64,000 bases of DNA from assembly GCF_001663175.1 (NCBI RefSeq), contig NZ_CP016033.1, forward strand, positions 558,001 through 622,000, written 5' to 3'. The stretch comes from Erythrobacter neustonensis. Lineage in GTDB: Bacteria; Pseudomonadota; Alphaproteobacteria; Sphingomonadales; Sphingomonadaceae. The translations under genes and the position numbers were made by a program. Under the pieces are notes generated by a model, which made no database searches, had not been told where the DNA came from, and saw only the letters and a program-made list of their open reading frames with translations. Shown one piece after another: positions 19,645-29,586 of the stretch. Numbering within the stretch: the first letter of the stretch is position 1; every line of letters starts with the position of its first letter.

Positions 19645-20955
19645 ATGAACGCTCCTTTCGATTCGACCGCCGTGCTTGGGCACAAGGCCGCGGCCCACCC
19701 TGCCCCCGATCATCAGGTCGCGGTGATCGGGCTTGGCTATATCGGTCTGCCGACCGCGGCCCTGCTCGCCTCCTATGGCTGGAGCGTGTGCGGCGTCGAT
19801 GTGTCGCAGTCGGTTGTCGATACGGTCAACGCTGGCGGCGTCCATATCGAGGAACGCGATCTCGACCGCCTGGTGCATGACGCGATCACCGCGCAAACGC
19901 TGGTCGCATCGACCGAGGTTCCCACCGCCAGCTTTTACATGATCGCGGTGCCCACTCCGCTGGGCGCGGACAATGCCCCCGACATCACTTATGTCGAGGC
20001 CGCCGCCCGCGCGATCGCGCCGAAAATCCTGCCCGGCGCCTGCGTCATCATCGAAAGCACATCGCCCGTCGGCACCACCGAAAAGGTGGCCGCGATCATC
20101 AGCGCGCTACGCCCCGATCTCGTCGTGCCGCATGACGGCATGGACGATGAGGACGATGCCGACATCGCGCTCGCCTATTGCCCCGAACGCGTCTTGCCGG
20201 GCCGGATCGTCAACGAACTGGTTCACAACGACCGCGTCATCGGCGGTGTGACGCCAGCCTGCGCCGAACGGGCCGCGGTGCTCTACACCAGCTTCGTCAA
20301 GGGCGACTGCCTCTACACGACTGCGCGCGTTGCCGAGACGGTCAAGCTGGTCGAAAACAGCTTCCGCGACGTCAACATCGCCTTCGCCAACGAATTGTCG
20401 ATGATTGCCGATGTGATCGGCGTGGATGTGTGGGAGGTGATCCGCCTCGCCAACCGCCACCCGCGGGTCAACATCCTCCAGCCCGGCCCCGGTGTGGGCG
20501 GACATTGCATCGCGGTCGACCCGTGGTTTCTCGTCGCCGGTGCGCCTTCTGCCGCGCGGCTGGTGCGAACCGCGCGCGAAGTCAACGATCACAAGGCGGT
20601 GCACACCCAGAACAAGGTGCGCGCACTGCTCGAAGCCGCGCCCGAGGGGAAGGTTGCTCTGCTCGGCCTCGCCTTCAAACCCGACATCGACGATTTCCGC
20701 GAAAGCCCGGCGCTCGAAATCGCGCACGGGCTTGCCCACACGCACGGCGACCGGATCCTGATCGTCGAGCCCTTTACCGACGAACTGCCCGGCGCCTTCG
20801 ACGGCACCGGCGCTGCATTGGTGACGCTTGACGCAGGGCTGCGGCAGGCGGAGATTGTCGTGGTGCTGGTCGATCACACCGCCTTCAAGCATCTTGCGCC
20901 GCAAGACCTTGCCGGCAAGCTGGTGTTCGACACGCGAGGCATGTTGCGAAGGTGA
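19645..20955 (+). CDS. wecC: UDP-N-acetyl-D-mannosamine dehydrogenase
   Basis: 436 residues from ATG 19645. The Rossmann motif VIGLGYIGLPTA and the catalytic cysteine segment GPGVGGHCIAVDPWF identify a nucleotide-sugar 6-dehydrogenase; pairing with WecB and the YCPERVLPGR motif favour WecC over UDP-glucose dehydrogenase. It makes UDP-ManNAcA. Its stop overlaps the wecB GTG. Confidence 0.93.
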   Translation: MNAPFDSTAVLGHKAAAHPAPDHQVAVIGLGYIGLPTAALLASYGWSVCGVDVSQSVVDTVNAGGVHIEERDLDRLVHDAITAQTLVASTEVPTASFYMIAVPTPLGADNAPDITYVEAAARAIAPKILPGACVIIESTSPVGTTEKVAAIISALRPDLVVPHDGMDDEDDADIALAYCPERVLPGRIVNELVHNDRVIGGVTPACAERAAVLYTSFVKGDCLYTTARVAETVKLVENSFRDVNIAFANELSMIADVIGVDVWEVIRLANRHPRVNILQPGPGVGGHCIAVDPWFLVAGAPSAARLVRTAREVNDHKAVHTQNKVRALLEAAPEGKVALLGLAFKPDIDDFRESPALEIAHGLAHTHGDRILIVEPFTDELPGAFDGTGAALVTLDAGLRQAEIVVVLVDHTAFKHLAPQDLAGKLVFDTRGMLRR

Positions 20956-22100
20956 TCGACGTGAGAAATGCTGCAGGTGCGAAGCCGCGCATCATGGTCA
21001 CTTTCGGCACCCGCCCCGAAGCGATCAAGATGTTCCCGGTGATCTTCGCCCTGCGCGAAACCGGCCTGTTCGACGTGCAAGTGGTCGTCACCGCCCAACA
21101 CCGCGAATTGCTCGATTCCGTTCTCGCTCTTGCCGGCCTCAGACCCGATCTAGACCTCGATCTGATGCTTCCAGACCAGTCGCTGGATGGCCTTTCCGCC
21201 CGCATTCTTACGCGCTTCGGGGAGGCTTTGGATCGCCTACAGCCCGACCGGGTGCTGGTGCATGGCGATACGCTGACCACGATGATGGCAAGCCTTGCCT
21301 GCTATTTCCGCCGGATCCCCGTCGGTCACGTCGAAGCGGGCCTGCGCAGCGGCGATATTTATTCGCCTTGGCCCGAAGAGGTGAACCGCAAGGTAACGGG
21401 GGTCATCGCCGATCTGCATTTTGCCCCGACCCCGACGGCCGCGGATGCCTTGCGCGCTGAAAACGTTGCCGAAGGTTCCATACACATTACCGGCAACACA
21501 GTGATTGATGCCCTACTTTTCGCGCAGGCCAAAATCGCCGCCGATCCGTCCAGCGCGCCGGTGATCGCACCGCTGCGCGAGCGGTTTGCGGGCAAACGCA
21601 TTATCGCGGTGACGGCCCACCGGCGGGAGAATTTCGGCCTGGGAATGGCGCAGATAGCTTCGGCTTTACAACAGCTTGCCGATCTGGATGATGTGGCGAT
21701 CATCTATCCGGTGCACCCCAATCCCAACGTCGGCGGCGTGATGCGGACGGCACTGGCCGGCAAAGACAATATCGCACTGATCAACCCATTGGACTATCTC
21801 GATTTTGTCGCAATGATGGCCACCAGCGAGCTTGTCCTCACTGATTCCGGCGGGATCCAGGAAGAGGCGCCCAGCCTTGGCAAACCCGTGCTGGTGATGC
21901 GCGACACCACTGAAAGGCCGGAAGGCGTTGCTGCCGGAACGGCACGGCTGGTGGGAACCGATATCGATGTAATCATTGCGGAAACCCGGCGCCTTCTGGA
22001 GAAACCAGCCGACTATGCAGCCATGGCGCGCGCGCATAACCCCTATGGTGATGGCACTGCAGCGCAAAAGATCGCAGCCATTCTGGCCGCTTCAATATAG
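20952..22100 (+). CDS. wecB: UDP-N-acetylglucosamine 2-epimerase (non-hydrolysing)
   Basis: 382 residues from GTG 20952, coupled to wecC by a GTGA overlap. Diagnostic motifs are FGTRPEAIKMFPVI, HGDTLTTMM, HVEAGLRSGD and TDSGGIQEEAPSLGKPVL followed by RDTTERPEG. It interconverts UDP-GlcNAc and UDP-ManNAc, the substrate of WecC. Its codon use becomes less GC-biased toward its end, at the entry to the variable part of the polysaccharide locus. Confidence 0.96.
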   Translation: MIDVRNAAGAKPRIMVTFGTRPEAIKMFPVIFALRETGLFDVQVVVTAQHRELLDSVLALAGLRPDLDLDLMLPDQSLDGLSARILTRFGEALDRLQPDRVLVHGDTLTTMMASLACYFRRIPVGHVEAGLRSGDIYSPWPEEVNRKVTGVIADLHFAPTPTAADALRAENVAEGSIHITGNTVIDALLFAQAKIAADPSSAPVIAPLRERFAGKRIIAVTAHRRENFGLGMAQIASALQQLADLDDVAIIYPVHPNPNVGGVMRTALAGKDNIALINPLDYLDFVAMMATSELVLTDSGGIQEEAPSLGKPVLVMRDTTERPEGVAAGTARLVGTDIDVIIAETRRLLEKPADYAAMARAHNPYGDGTAAQKIAAILAASI

Positions 22101-22113
22101 GGCCCGCCGCCAG

Positions 22114-22659
22114 TCATGGTCGCGCGCGCACCAGCCGCACGTAGGTCACCGCAGCGGCTATGACGGCGAGGCTAGCCCCGGTATCGATGATCCAGTTGAG
22201 CTTGAGTGCGCCATAAAGAAGCGCGTCGATGAGGTGCAATGATGTGATGCGCAGCACGACCAGACAGACCATGGCTAAAGCTGCCAGCATGCTGATAAAG
22301 ACCATGTAATTGCGCCGTCCGCGCAATGTCTTAACCCATCTGTAGACCAGAAAGCCGCCCACCCCGGCGCCGATGACGAGCAACCCTGCGGCGATGGGGG
22401 CCTGCAGATCGCGCCGCTCGCGGTAGTTGCCCGAAGCCCGCATCGCGCTGCGCAAACTGTCGCGCAAGACATCTTCGACCGCAAAAATCCGGGCGAGCAT
22501 GAGGAGCGCAAAAAGTGCAGCGACAAGCATCCACGTTCTGCGGTGCGCCGGCAGCTGCCGAAATCTGCCCACGGTCGAGGCGGCCCACAGACAGGCGGCC
22601 GCGACGATCACATAGAGAATGCTCGCAAGATAACTGATCGTCGAGACGGTGCCGGTCAT
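22114..22659 (-). CDS. Hypothetical polytopic membrane protein
   Basis: 181 residues from ATG 22659 (MTGTVSTISYLASILYVIVA); the frame continues to 22722 without a better start. About five to six hydrophobic helices are visible. The soluble stretch with DVLRDSLRSAMRASGNYRERRDLQAP lies between helices 2 and 3. It ends 14 bases from the convergent wecB stop. I do not recognise the family; its place between wecB and the export genes suggests an accessory role in polysaccharide synthesis, but this is only positional. Confidence 0.65.
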   Translation of the reverse strand: MTGTVSTISYLASILYVIVAAACLWAASTVGRFRQLPAHRRTWMLVAALFALLMLARIFAVEDVLRDSLRSAMRASGNYRERRDLQAPIAAGLLVIGAGVGGFLVYRWVKTLRGRRNYMVFISMLAALAMVCLVVLRITSLHLIDALLYGALKLNWIIDTGASLAVIAAAVTYVRLVRARP

Positions 22660-22917
22660 TGTCTGGCCTTGATTGCAGTGGGGTTCGTGCGACTGCCAGC
22701 CGCCTTCGACCGGCTGCGTCACACGACGCCACCCGATGGCTCAACCCCGCAGCCCGGCGCAAGCATTCTTGCCGTAGAGCTGAGCGATAATCTTCGAAAC
22801 GGCAATGATCGCGGCCGCGAACAGCGCGTGCCGGGGACGCTGTCGCTGCCTTGTCGCACGCCTCCTGACAATGCGGCAAACCGCTGGATACCAGCGGGGG
22901 CGGCAAACGCAATCCTG

Positions 22918-22955
22918 TTGCAACGCAGTATCCCAGCGTCTAAGCACCCGACGCT
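22918..22955 (+). promoter_or_regulatory. Candidate promoter and operator for the export operon
   Basis: TTGCAA at 22918-22923 is followed after 17 bases by TAAGCA at 22941-22946. Overlapping the -10 region is a perfect inverted repeat AGCGTC (22935-22940) / GACGCT (22950-22955). It lies 16-53 bases upstream of the OPX gene. The rest of the 311-base gap (22660-22970) shows no gene-like feature. Confidence 0.4.
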
Positions 22956-22970
22956 AAGACAAAGGGATCG

Positions 22971-23696
22971 ATGGGCTATATGAGAACCACTCTGACGCGG
23001 AACGCTTCGGTAGCAGCAATCGCGATGATCATGCTGTCGGCATGCTCATCGAGCCCCGAACCTGTCGCAGGTGCGAGCGTAATCCAGCCGCGTGCAGATC
23101 TTGGGCAGGCCGATTTTTCCTATCAGCGCCCCACCACTTACATGTTGCGTCCGGCCGACAAGATTTCGATCAGCGTTTTCCGGGAACCGGAATTCTCGAT
23201 CGCGTCGATCCAGATCGGAGTTGAAGGCAATGTCTCGGTGCCGATGCTGGGCTCGATCCCCGCTGCCGGCATGACGACCAAGCAGTTCGAGCAGGATGTC
23301 ACCCGTCGCTTGGCGGCAGCGGGCCTCAAGACGCCCTTGGTTACGGTCAATATCGCTGAATATGCCTCGCATCAGGTGACGGTCGAAGGCGCGGTTGAAG
23401 AGCCGGGCGTGTTCACCTTCCAGCCCGGAGCGCGCCTGTCATCGGCAATGGCGATGGCGCAAGGCTTCAAGCGGACCGCCAAGCTCGATCAGGTCGCGGT
23501 TTTCCGCGAAAGCCCTGAGGGCATCATGATTGCCAAGTTCGATTATGCGCAGGTGCGTCAGGGTACGATGCTCGACCCTGTATTGCAGCCGGGCGACCGC
23601 GTGGTCGTCGGGACTGACGGGCTTTCGGTATTCTGGGAAGACCTGCTCAAGGCTCTCCCTGTCTTTGGCGTATTTGCAGTGGCTGGACTGCGATAA
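22971..23696 (+). CDS. Polysaccharide export outer membrane lipoprotein (OPX, Wza-like)
   Basis: 241 residues from ATG 22971 with AAAGGG upstream. A lipoprotein signal ends at MIMLSAC. The poly-export domain begins at YMLRPADKISISVFREPEFS, followed by VTRRLAAAGLKTPLVTVNIAEY and an SLBB-like segment VTVEGAVEEPGVFTFQPG. It is shorter than E. coli Wza, with no obvious C-terminal outer membrane helix except a short hydrophobic tail. It works with the BY-kinase encoded 5 bases downstream to export the polymer. Confidence 0.93.
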   Translation: MGYMRTTLTRNASVAAIAMIMLSACSSSPEPVAGASVIQPRADLGQADFSYQRPTTYMLRPADKISISVFREPEFSIASIQIGVEGNVSVPMLGSIPAAGMTTKQFEQDVTRRLAAAGLKTPLVTVNIAEYASHQVTVEGAVEEPGVFTFQPGARLSSAMAMAQGFKRTAKLDQVAVFRESPEGIMIAKFDYAQVRQGTMLDPVLQPGDRVVVGTDGLSVFWEDLLKALPVFGVFAVAGLR

Positions 23697-23701
23697 CTGA
23701 C

Positions 23702-25909
23702 ATGACCAGCGAAAATCCGATTACCGGTGCGCCTATTCCCGATCGTCGCAACGATTGGCTTGATGCTTACACGGCTGAAACCCAAATGGGCACCGTCCAA
23801 CCGACCCCGCAATTATTCGATTTCGACGCGATCCGCGGGATCATCTATCGCCAACGTTGGCTGTTTGTCGCCGCTGTAGGCGTATCGGTGCTTGTCGGAG
23901 TCGTGATCACACTCCTGTCAACGCCGATTTATCAGGCCGATGCAAAGGTAAGCATCAAGCCCTATGGCCAATCTGTCGTCGAGGGTCAGGATGTAAATCA
24001 GGGTTTCAATCCCAATCAGATCTTCGATTACCTCGCAACCCAGACCGAGATTATCAAGAGCCGTAAGCTTGCCGAAGCGGTCGTTGATGAACTCAATCTC
24101 GATACGCGCTCGGATCTGCTCGGGAAGGATATCGACGAGGGCCGCGCGCCCGGCATGACCGATGAGAAGTGGCGCAAGGCAAAGCGCGACATTGCAGCTT
24201 CGATGCTACTTGACGGGGTGGTCGCAGAAGTTCCCACTGAGAACTGGATCATCACGATCGGCTATCAATCGGAAAGCCCGATGCTCGCGGCCGAGATCGC
24301 TAATGCATACGCCGATGTATTCGTCCGCACGGGTTCGAACAAGTCGATCGAAAGCAACAATTACGCGGTCGAATATTTGAAGACTCAGATTGACGAAACG
24401 CGCGCCCGTTTGAGCGACGCCGAGCAGAATGCCAATGTCTATGCCCGCAACAATGGCATCATTCTTCAGCCGTCGACGGGTGAACCCGGTTCCGAACCTG
24501 CCACGCTGACCGCCAGCAACCTTTCGAGCATTAACGCGCGTGTTGCCAATGCGCGTGCGATTCGGATTGAGGCCGAACAGCGCTGGCGTGCACTTCAGGC
24601 TCTTCCGGCATCGCAGTTGCCTGAAGTGCAGTCTAACCCTGCATTGCAGACAACACTCGCAGATCGTGCGGCCAAACAGGCGCAGCTTGTTGAATTGCGG
24701 CAGCGCTATAACGACGATTTCCCGCAAATTCAGACGCTCCTTTCCCAGATTGCGCTGCTCGATGCGCAGATCGGTCGGTCCAGTTCGGACATCAAGGCCA
24801 CCGTTCGGAACCAGTTCCTCGTCGCGCAGCGTCAGGAGCAGGCGCTCGAGGCGGAACTGGCGGGTCTGACCGGCGATCGCTTGGTGGAACAGGACCAGCA
24901 GGTCGAACTCGGTGTTCTTGAGCGCGAAGCTCAGGCGTTGCGCGATCAGCTTAAATCGCTGCTTGATCGGTACAACCAACTTAACAGCGCCGCCTCGTTT
25001 GATTCAGGGATGATTACGAAAATCGATTCAGCTATGGTCCCTGGCGATCCATTCTCGCCCAACTTTCTCAAAAACATTGGCCTTGCATTGGTTCTTGGGA
25101 TCGCGCTTGGTGCGGTGCTTGCGATGCTTCGCGAGACCCTTGATGATCGCATCCGGTCGCTCGACGACGTAGAAGAAAAACTTGGTCTTTCGTTACTCGG
25201 ACATACGCCATATGTCGAAGATCGCAGCATGGCCTTGCCGGGCACGGATCGCTTCAGCGCGCTGATGGAGGCCTATTCGTCGATCCGCGCAGCGATCGAT
25301 TTCAGCCTGCCGCGTAATCGGAACGTGATCCAGTTGACCAGTAGCCGCGCCGGCGAAGGCAAAAGTACGACGTCGGTGATCCTTGCCGAGCTGTTTGCAA
25401 GCCTCGGCCGCCGTACGCTGCTCGTCGACGCCGATTTGCGCCGCCCGTCGGTTGCCATGCTGCTCGATATCGAGCGCCCTAAGGTTGGCGTCGTCGAAGT
25501 GGTGCTCGGCCATGTTTCGCTTGACGAAGCGGTGGTCAAGGGCGTCCACGAAAACCTCGACATCCTTCCTGTGGGAGAGGTCCCGCGTAATCCGACCGAA
25601 ATTCTCGCGTCGCGTGAAATGCGCGAATTCATCGAGCGGGTGCGCAGTGAATATTCACTGGTGATATTCGACTCCTGCCCGGTCATGGGTCTGGCTGATG
25701 CTCCGACGCTGGCGCATCTCGTCGATGGCACCGTGTTCGTGCTTGAAGCAAACAAGTTGCCCTTCGGTCAGGCACGCACCGCCGTGCGCCGCCTCACGGT
25801 TGCCGGTGGCCAGGTGATCGGTGCCGTGCTGACTAAATACCGTGCGCTGCAGGCAGGCCAGTCCTACAATTATCAGTACGGCTATTATGAATATGGAAGC
25901 GACAAGTAG
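23702..25909 (+). CDS. Polysaccharide co-polymerase / BY-kinase (Wzc-like)
   Basis: 735 residues. A Wzz domain with one transmembrane helix (about residues 55-80) leads to a periplasmic coiled coil (about 200-430), a second helix near 455-475, and a cytoplasmic kinase with Walker A GEGKSTTSVI, Walker A' LLVDADLRRPS and Walker B LVIFDSCPVMGLAD. The C-terminus carries a tyrosine cluster (SYNYQYGYYEYGSDK, six Tyr), the usual autophosphorylation site that controls chain length and export. It pairs with the OPX lipoprotein just upstream. Confidence 0.95.
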   Translation: MTSENPITGAPIPDRRNDWLDAYTAETQMGTVQPTPQLFDFDAIRGIIYRQRWLFVAAVGVSVLVGVVITLLSTPIYQADAKVSIKPYGQSVVEGQDVNQGFNPNQIFDYLATQTEIIKSRKLAEAVVDELNLDTRSDLLGKDIDEGRAPGMTDEKWRKAKRDIAASMLLDGVVAEVPTENWIITIGYQSESPMLAAEIANAYADVFVRTGSNKSIESNNYAVEYLKTQIDETRARLSDAEQNANVYARNNGIILQPSTGEPGSEPATLTASNLSSINARVANARAIRIEAEQRWRALQALPASQLPEVQSNPALQTTLADRAAKQAQLVELRQRYNDDFPQIQTLLSQIALLDAQIGRSSSDIKATVRNQFLVAQRQEQALEAELAGLTGDRLVEQDQQVELGVLEREAQALRDQLKSLLDRYNQLNSAASFDSGMITKIDSAMVPGDPFSPNFLKNIGLALVLGIALGAVLAMLRETLDDRIRSLDDVEEKLGLSLLGHTPYVEDRSMALPGTDRFSALMEAYSSIRAAIDFSLPRNRNVIQLTSSRAGEGKSTTSVILAELFASLGRRTLLVDADLRRPSVAMLLDIERPKVGVVEVVLGHVSLDEAVVKGVHENLDILPVGEVPRNPTEILASREMREFIERVRSEYSLVIFDSCPVMGLADAPTLAHLVDGTVFVLEANKLPFGQARTAVRRLTVAGGQVIGAVLTKYRALQAGQSYNYQYGYYEYGSDK

Positions 25910-26023
25910 GGAGGCCTTCTGCGTCCCCTCCTCGTCATCGTGTTCTGCATAGGCTAACATGCGGCTTCCGCGCACAGTGCCTTTGCCCGACATTCCAATT
26001 ACCGCTGGACGGTAGCACTGACA

Positions 26024-26899
26024 ATGTACGAGATGCATCCCTTCACGGTTATCATCCCTGCGCACAACGAAGAGGCCGTCATCGGTCGTTGCCTCAAACG
26101 TATTCAGGACGGCGCGCCAGCGGGGGCTATGGAGATCATCGTGGCAGCCAATGGCTGTACGGATCGAACTGTTGAAGTTGCACATGCGGCTGGCATTAAT
26201 ATTGTCGTCCTCGATCTTCCGACGGGGTCGAAGACCGCAGCGATCAATGCAGCAAATGGCGCTGCGACCCACTTCCCGAGAATATATGTCGATGCCGATG
26301 TGGAGTGCGGTTTTGCGTCTCTCAATGCGCTCGCACAGGCGCTGCGAGAGCCCGGGGTGATGACCGCTGCGCCATCGATCAGGATGAACCTCGACCGCTG
26401 CAATATTTTCATGAAGGCGTATTACCGGGCCTGGTCACGGCAGCCATACGCCAAGGCAGGCAAGGGCGGCGCAGGGATCTACGGATTGTCTGCTGCGGCT
26501 TTGGAAGCAGTTGGCTCCTTCCCTCCAATCATCGGTGATGACATCTGGATCCACACGCGTTTTCCGGACGAACAGAAGCGCTATATCGCGCAAGACGAAA
26601 GGGGTCAGAAAGTGTTTTCGGTTGTCTACCCTCCTCGCACGGCGCGCGAACAGATTAGGGTCGAAGCGCGGCGCCGGATTGGCAACCAAGAGGTTCAAAA
26701 CCTGTATCCGAGTGCGTATTTAGCCAACGCCAATAACGGCGGAGGATGGAAAGCAGCGCTGATCAGCGGGACCGGGGCGTTCGATCTCATGGTCTTTCTG
26801 ACTATTAAAATCGCTGCGAGGTCGCTGGCGCACTGGAACAGGAAACGTGGCAAAGCTGCCGCGTGGGCGCGCGACATGTCGACTCGGCAAGCAGCCTGA
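26024..26899 (+). CDS. GT2-family glycosyltransferase
   Basis: 291 residues. GT-A fold: FTVIIPAHNEEAVIGRCLKR, NGCTDRTVEVA, the DxD-like VDADVECGF, and IGDDIWIHTRF in the acceptor region. A hydrophobic segment near the C-terminus (LMVFLTIKIAARSL) may attach it to the membrane. It probably adds one sugar of the repeat unit on the lipid carrier. Base composition is lower in GC than the flanking housekeeping genes. Confidence 0.85.
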   Translation: MYEMHPFTVIIPAHNEEAVIGRCLKRIQDGAPAGAMEIIVAANGCTDRTVEVAHAAGINIVVLDLPTGSKTAAINAANGAATHFPRIYVDADVECGFASLNALAQALREPGVMTAAPSIRMNLDRCNIFMKAYYRAWSRQPYAKAGKGGAGIYGLSAAALEAVGSFPPIIGDDIWIHTRFPDEQKRYIAQDERGQKVFSVVYPPRTAREQIRVEARRRIGNQEVQNLYPSAYLANANNGGGWKAALISGTGAFDLMVFLTIKIAARSLAHWNRKRGKAAAWARDMSTRQAA

Positions 26900-26915
26900 A
26901 CGTTCGAGTCAAACT

Positions 26916-27869
26916 ATGAACGAGCCATTGCCTCCTCCCGACGTCAGCATACTGATCGTCGCTTATAACTCGCAGGCGATCATCGCGGATTGCCTCGGGT
27001 CGATCGCACAGGCGTGTGCGCGGCATAGTTACGAGGTGCTGCTGATAGATAATGGCACCGGAGCCACAGCTTATCTCGTCGCGACGCACTTCCCCCAGGT
27101 CAAAATTGTTGCCAGCCGTGGCAATGTCGGCTTCGCGGCAGGCAACAATCTCCTCGCAGATGAGGCCAAGGGTCGGCACCTGCTGCTGCTCAACCCCGAC
27201 GTCGTGCTTAAGCCCCAAGCAATCGATATTCTGATGGACGCGACCGCCACTTATCCGGAAACCTCGGCGTGGGGCGGCGTTACTCTCGACAAGCATAATC
27301 AGCCCGACTTCGGAAACACATTGGGGTTCCCGTCCTTGCGAGAAATGGCGACCCGCATTCTGCTGAGAACCAGTCAGGAAGCGCCCACTCGGCTGTCGTT
27401 CGATCATGACGCCGAAGTGCCGGTCCTAAGCGGGAGTTTTGCAATGTTTACCCGCAGCGCATGGGACGAAGTCGGCGGGTTGGATGATCGTTATTTTCTG
27501 TACTGTGAGGAAGTGGATCTCTTCTACCGGCTGGCGAAAGCCGGGCATCGGTTCAGACGCATCGCAAGATCGCGCGCCAACCATGACGTTGGGCATGGTG
27601 ACGGAACCTCTCCGCATCGCGAGCTGTATCTTAGCGCGGGCATTATGCAGTTTACCCGGCTCCACTGGTCCAGGCCGGAAAGCCTTGTTGCCTTCTTCCT
27701 TATCTGGGCCGCGTCGCTGGTGCGGCTTACCGCGGGGATGACGATGGGATGCGCGAGCCCCAACTTCGCTAATGTTGCCGCGCGGTATCGACTGGTCGCC
27801 ACCCGGCCTAACCACTGGCGTCACGGTTACGATCCCGCGCGCGGACTAATGGCAAAGCTTCGTCGCTGA
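26916..27869 (+). CDS. GT2-family glycosyltransferase, rhamnosyltransferase-like
   Basis: 317 residues from ATG 26916; the frame opens earlier (26847) inside the preceding gene, but the family start is MNEPLPPPDVSILIVAYNSQ. It has DNGTGATAYL, GNVGFAAGNN, the metal motif LLNPDVVLK, and DDRYFLYCEEVDLFYRLAKA. This subgroup (WbbL-like) often transfers rhamnose, and an rml operon is present at 36.8-40.1 kb, but the assignment is inferred. Confidence 0.85.
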   Translation: MNEPLPPPDVSILIVAYNSQAIIADCLGSIAQACARHSYEVLLIDNGTGATAYLVATHFPQVKIVASRGNVGFAAGNNLLADEAKGRHLLLLNPDVVLKPQAIDILMDATATYPETSAWGGVTLDKHNQPDFGNTLGFPSLREMATRILLRTSQEAPTRLSFDHDAEVPVLSGSFAMFTRSAWDEVGGLDDRYFLYCEEVDLFYRLAKAGHRFRRIARSRANHDVGHGDGTSPHRELYLSAGIMQFTRLHWSRPESLVAFFLIWAASLVRLTAGMTMGCASPNFANVAARYRLVATRPNHWRHGYDPARGLMAKLRR

Positions 27870-27896
27870 AACCGCAATGCGCGGACAGCGCGCGAA

Positions 27897-29246
27897 TTAC
27901 ATGAGCGGCGGAGCAGATGTCCGCCGCGTGGCAGGCATGGGGACCCTACGACGCTGAGCAGACGGCACACGCATCGAGCCGAGACTTACCGTCAAGCCGA
28001 GCAGCATGAAGTACCAAACCAGCGGCGCCATCCACAGCGAGACCGAGTTCACTCCAAGGGCGAACACGGCAAGCGAGATCGTAACGCCGCGTAACAGTCG
28101 GCCATCGTGAAAGGCCAAACTACGCGACCGTACGGCGATCATCACCAGCGCAATCAACGTCGCGCCAAGGAGAAAAACTGTTTCCGGAATGCCGAAGCGC
28201 AGCGCCATGATAAGCCAAAAGTGATCGAATGAGCCCGAATGCATCCAGTCAGGCCGGTCCCAATCAGAGTAGCCGATTCCGAAAAAGGGGTGCTGCGCGA
28301 TATTGTCGGTGCCGAATTCCCAGATCAGCACGCGGTTATACGCTGTAGCCGTATCTAGGGACGCATAGCGTATAAGCAGACCATAAAAACCTGTATTGCT
28401 GGTCAGCTCCACAGCGATATAGAGAATGGCAGAGAAAGTCAGAAAAATCTGCCAAGTCAGGTTCTTGATTCGCTCGGTCAGCCAATCATAGATCGACAGC
28501 GCACCGCCCACAACAAGAGCGAGCATCGCCGCCGAGCTCATCGAGAAGACCCCAAACACAGACGACACCATGCCAAGGTATTTCGGCCAGCCGCGCAAGC
28601 CGGAAAACCAGTAAAGCGGCAAAAGGCTGCCAAGGAAAATGCCTGCAAGGATCGGGTGCGGAAAGGAGGCCATGCCACGCATGAAGCCGAGCCGAACATC
28701 CCGGCGCGTAGGATAGGGCTGCCCCGTTAGCAGGCCAGCAATGCGCTGAACGATCAGTTGATGGCTGATGGCTTCGGCAAGAACCATAGCGCCCATAAAG
28801 GCGGCTCCTGGCGCACACAGCACCAGAAACCGGCGCAGGTCGTTCGGGGTCCGCACCCCAACCCTGGCCGTAAAATAGGCGAGGCCGATGTCAACTGTGT
28901 GTGAACCGCCCATCACAAGCGCAGTGCCCACTGAGCCGCTGTTCATGTAGGACGCAAGCCAGATCCACAACGTGCCAAGACCGATGAAGAAGTCAGGCAC
29001 GGTCCACCTGAGTTCCTTTCGCAGACCGGCGAACACCAGATAAAGAGAGCCGACGATCAGGAATATCCGAAAGGGTGAAAGGTAGACGTCGCCGAGGGTG
29101 ACGTTGAATTGGGGCGGCACCAGCAGGAGGTAGAAAAGAATAATTGCCAAGTATGTCCGCCCGGCATCCGAGCGAGCGACCAGCGTCGAAGCCAGATAGG
29201 CTCCGCGCGGAAGCGCAGTTGGGCGAAGGACGTTGCTTCCGCTCAT
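27897..29246 (-). CDS. O-antigen polymerase/ligase family membrane protein (Wzy candidate)
   Basis: 449 residues with about ten to twelve hydrophobic helices. The large loop contains ETAYNRVLIWE-like sequence (DTATAYNRVLIWEFG) and HPFFGIGYSDW, as in Wzy_C proteins. It is convergent with the GT2 genes and near the flippase, so it is the best candidate for the repeat-unit polymerase of a Wzx/Wzy pathway. The ligase-like protein at 42.8 kb is a second member of the superfamily in the same locus. Confidence 0.82.
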   Translation of the reverse strand: MSGSNVLRPTALPRGAYLASTLVARSDAGRTYLAIILFYLLLVPPQFNVTLGDVYLSPFRIFLIVGSLYLVFAGLRKELRWTVPDFFIGLGTLWIWLASYMNSGSVGTALVMGGSHTVDIGLAYFTARVGVRTPNDLRRFLVLCAPGAAFMGAMVLAEAISHQLIVQRIAGLLTGQPYPTRRDVRLGFMRGMASFPHPILAGIFLGSLLPLYWFSGLRGWPKYLGMVSSVFGVFSMSSAAMLALVVGGALSIYDWLTERIKNLTWQIFLTFSAILYIAVELTSNTGFYGLLIRYASLDTATAYNRVLIWEFGTDNIAQHPFFGIGYSDWDRPDWMHSGSFDHFWLIMALRFGIPETVFLLGATLIALVMIAVRSRSLAFHDGRLLRGVTISLAVFALGVNSVSLWMAPLVWYFMLLGLTVSLGSMRVPSAQRRRVPMPATRRTSAPPLM

Positions 29247-29586
29247 AAATTTCCTCGGTCCAACAATTTCGAATTAAACACCTCGATAGCACCGCCACCT
29301 GCCGCTTTCCACCCATAGATGGCAGTTGCAGCGATGCGCGACTTTGTTCGGCAATGCACTGCTTCACCATCGATTTTTTGTTGACGGTCAAAATGGCATT
29401 GTAAGGGAGCGAAAGTGGTCGGGTGCGGCTTAAAAGTTTGGATCAACATGATCTGCTGGGGAATCGGACAGAAGTAACGGTCAAGCCGCCGTCAATTAGG
29501 GTTTGGCTTGCGAGGGACAAAATCTGAAACACCGGGTAAACTAGGCAGGTGTTGGCGACATTGAGAGCACCATTGCAATGCGATGG
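29247..29586. other. Intergenic spacer without a recognisable gene
   Basis: This 340-base gap lies between two minus-strand membrane protein genes. Only short spurious frames are present. It contains a small palindrome TTGAC-G-GTCAA at about 29388-29398, and base composition is lower in GC than average. It probably holds the promoter of the downstream polymerase gene, but no convincing -10/-35 pair was found. Confidence 0.4.

Noticed and set aside
22331..22912. 193-codon minus-strand frame over the spacer upstream of the OPX gene
   Set aside because: It is a shadow frame of the membrane protein gene at 22114-22659 with no motif or ribosome site.
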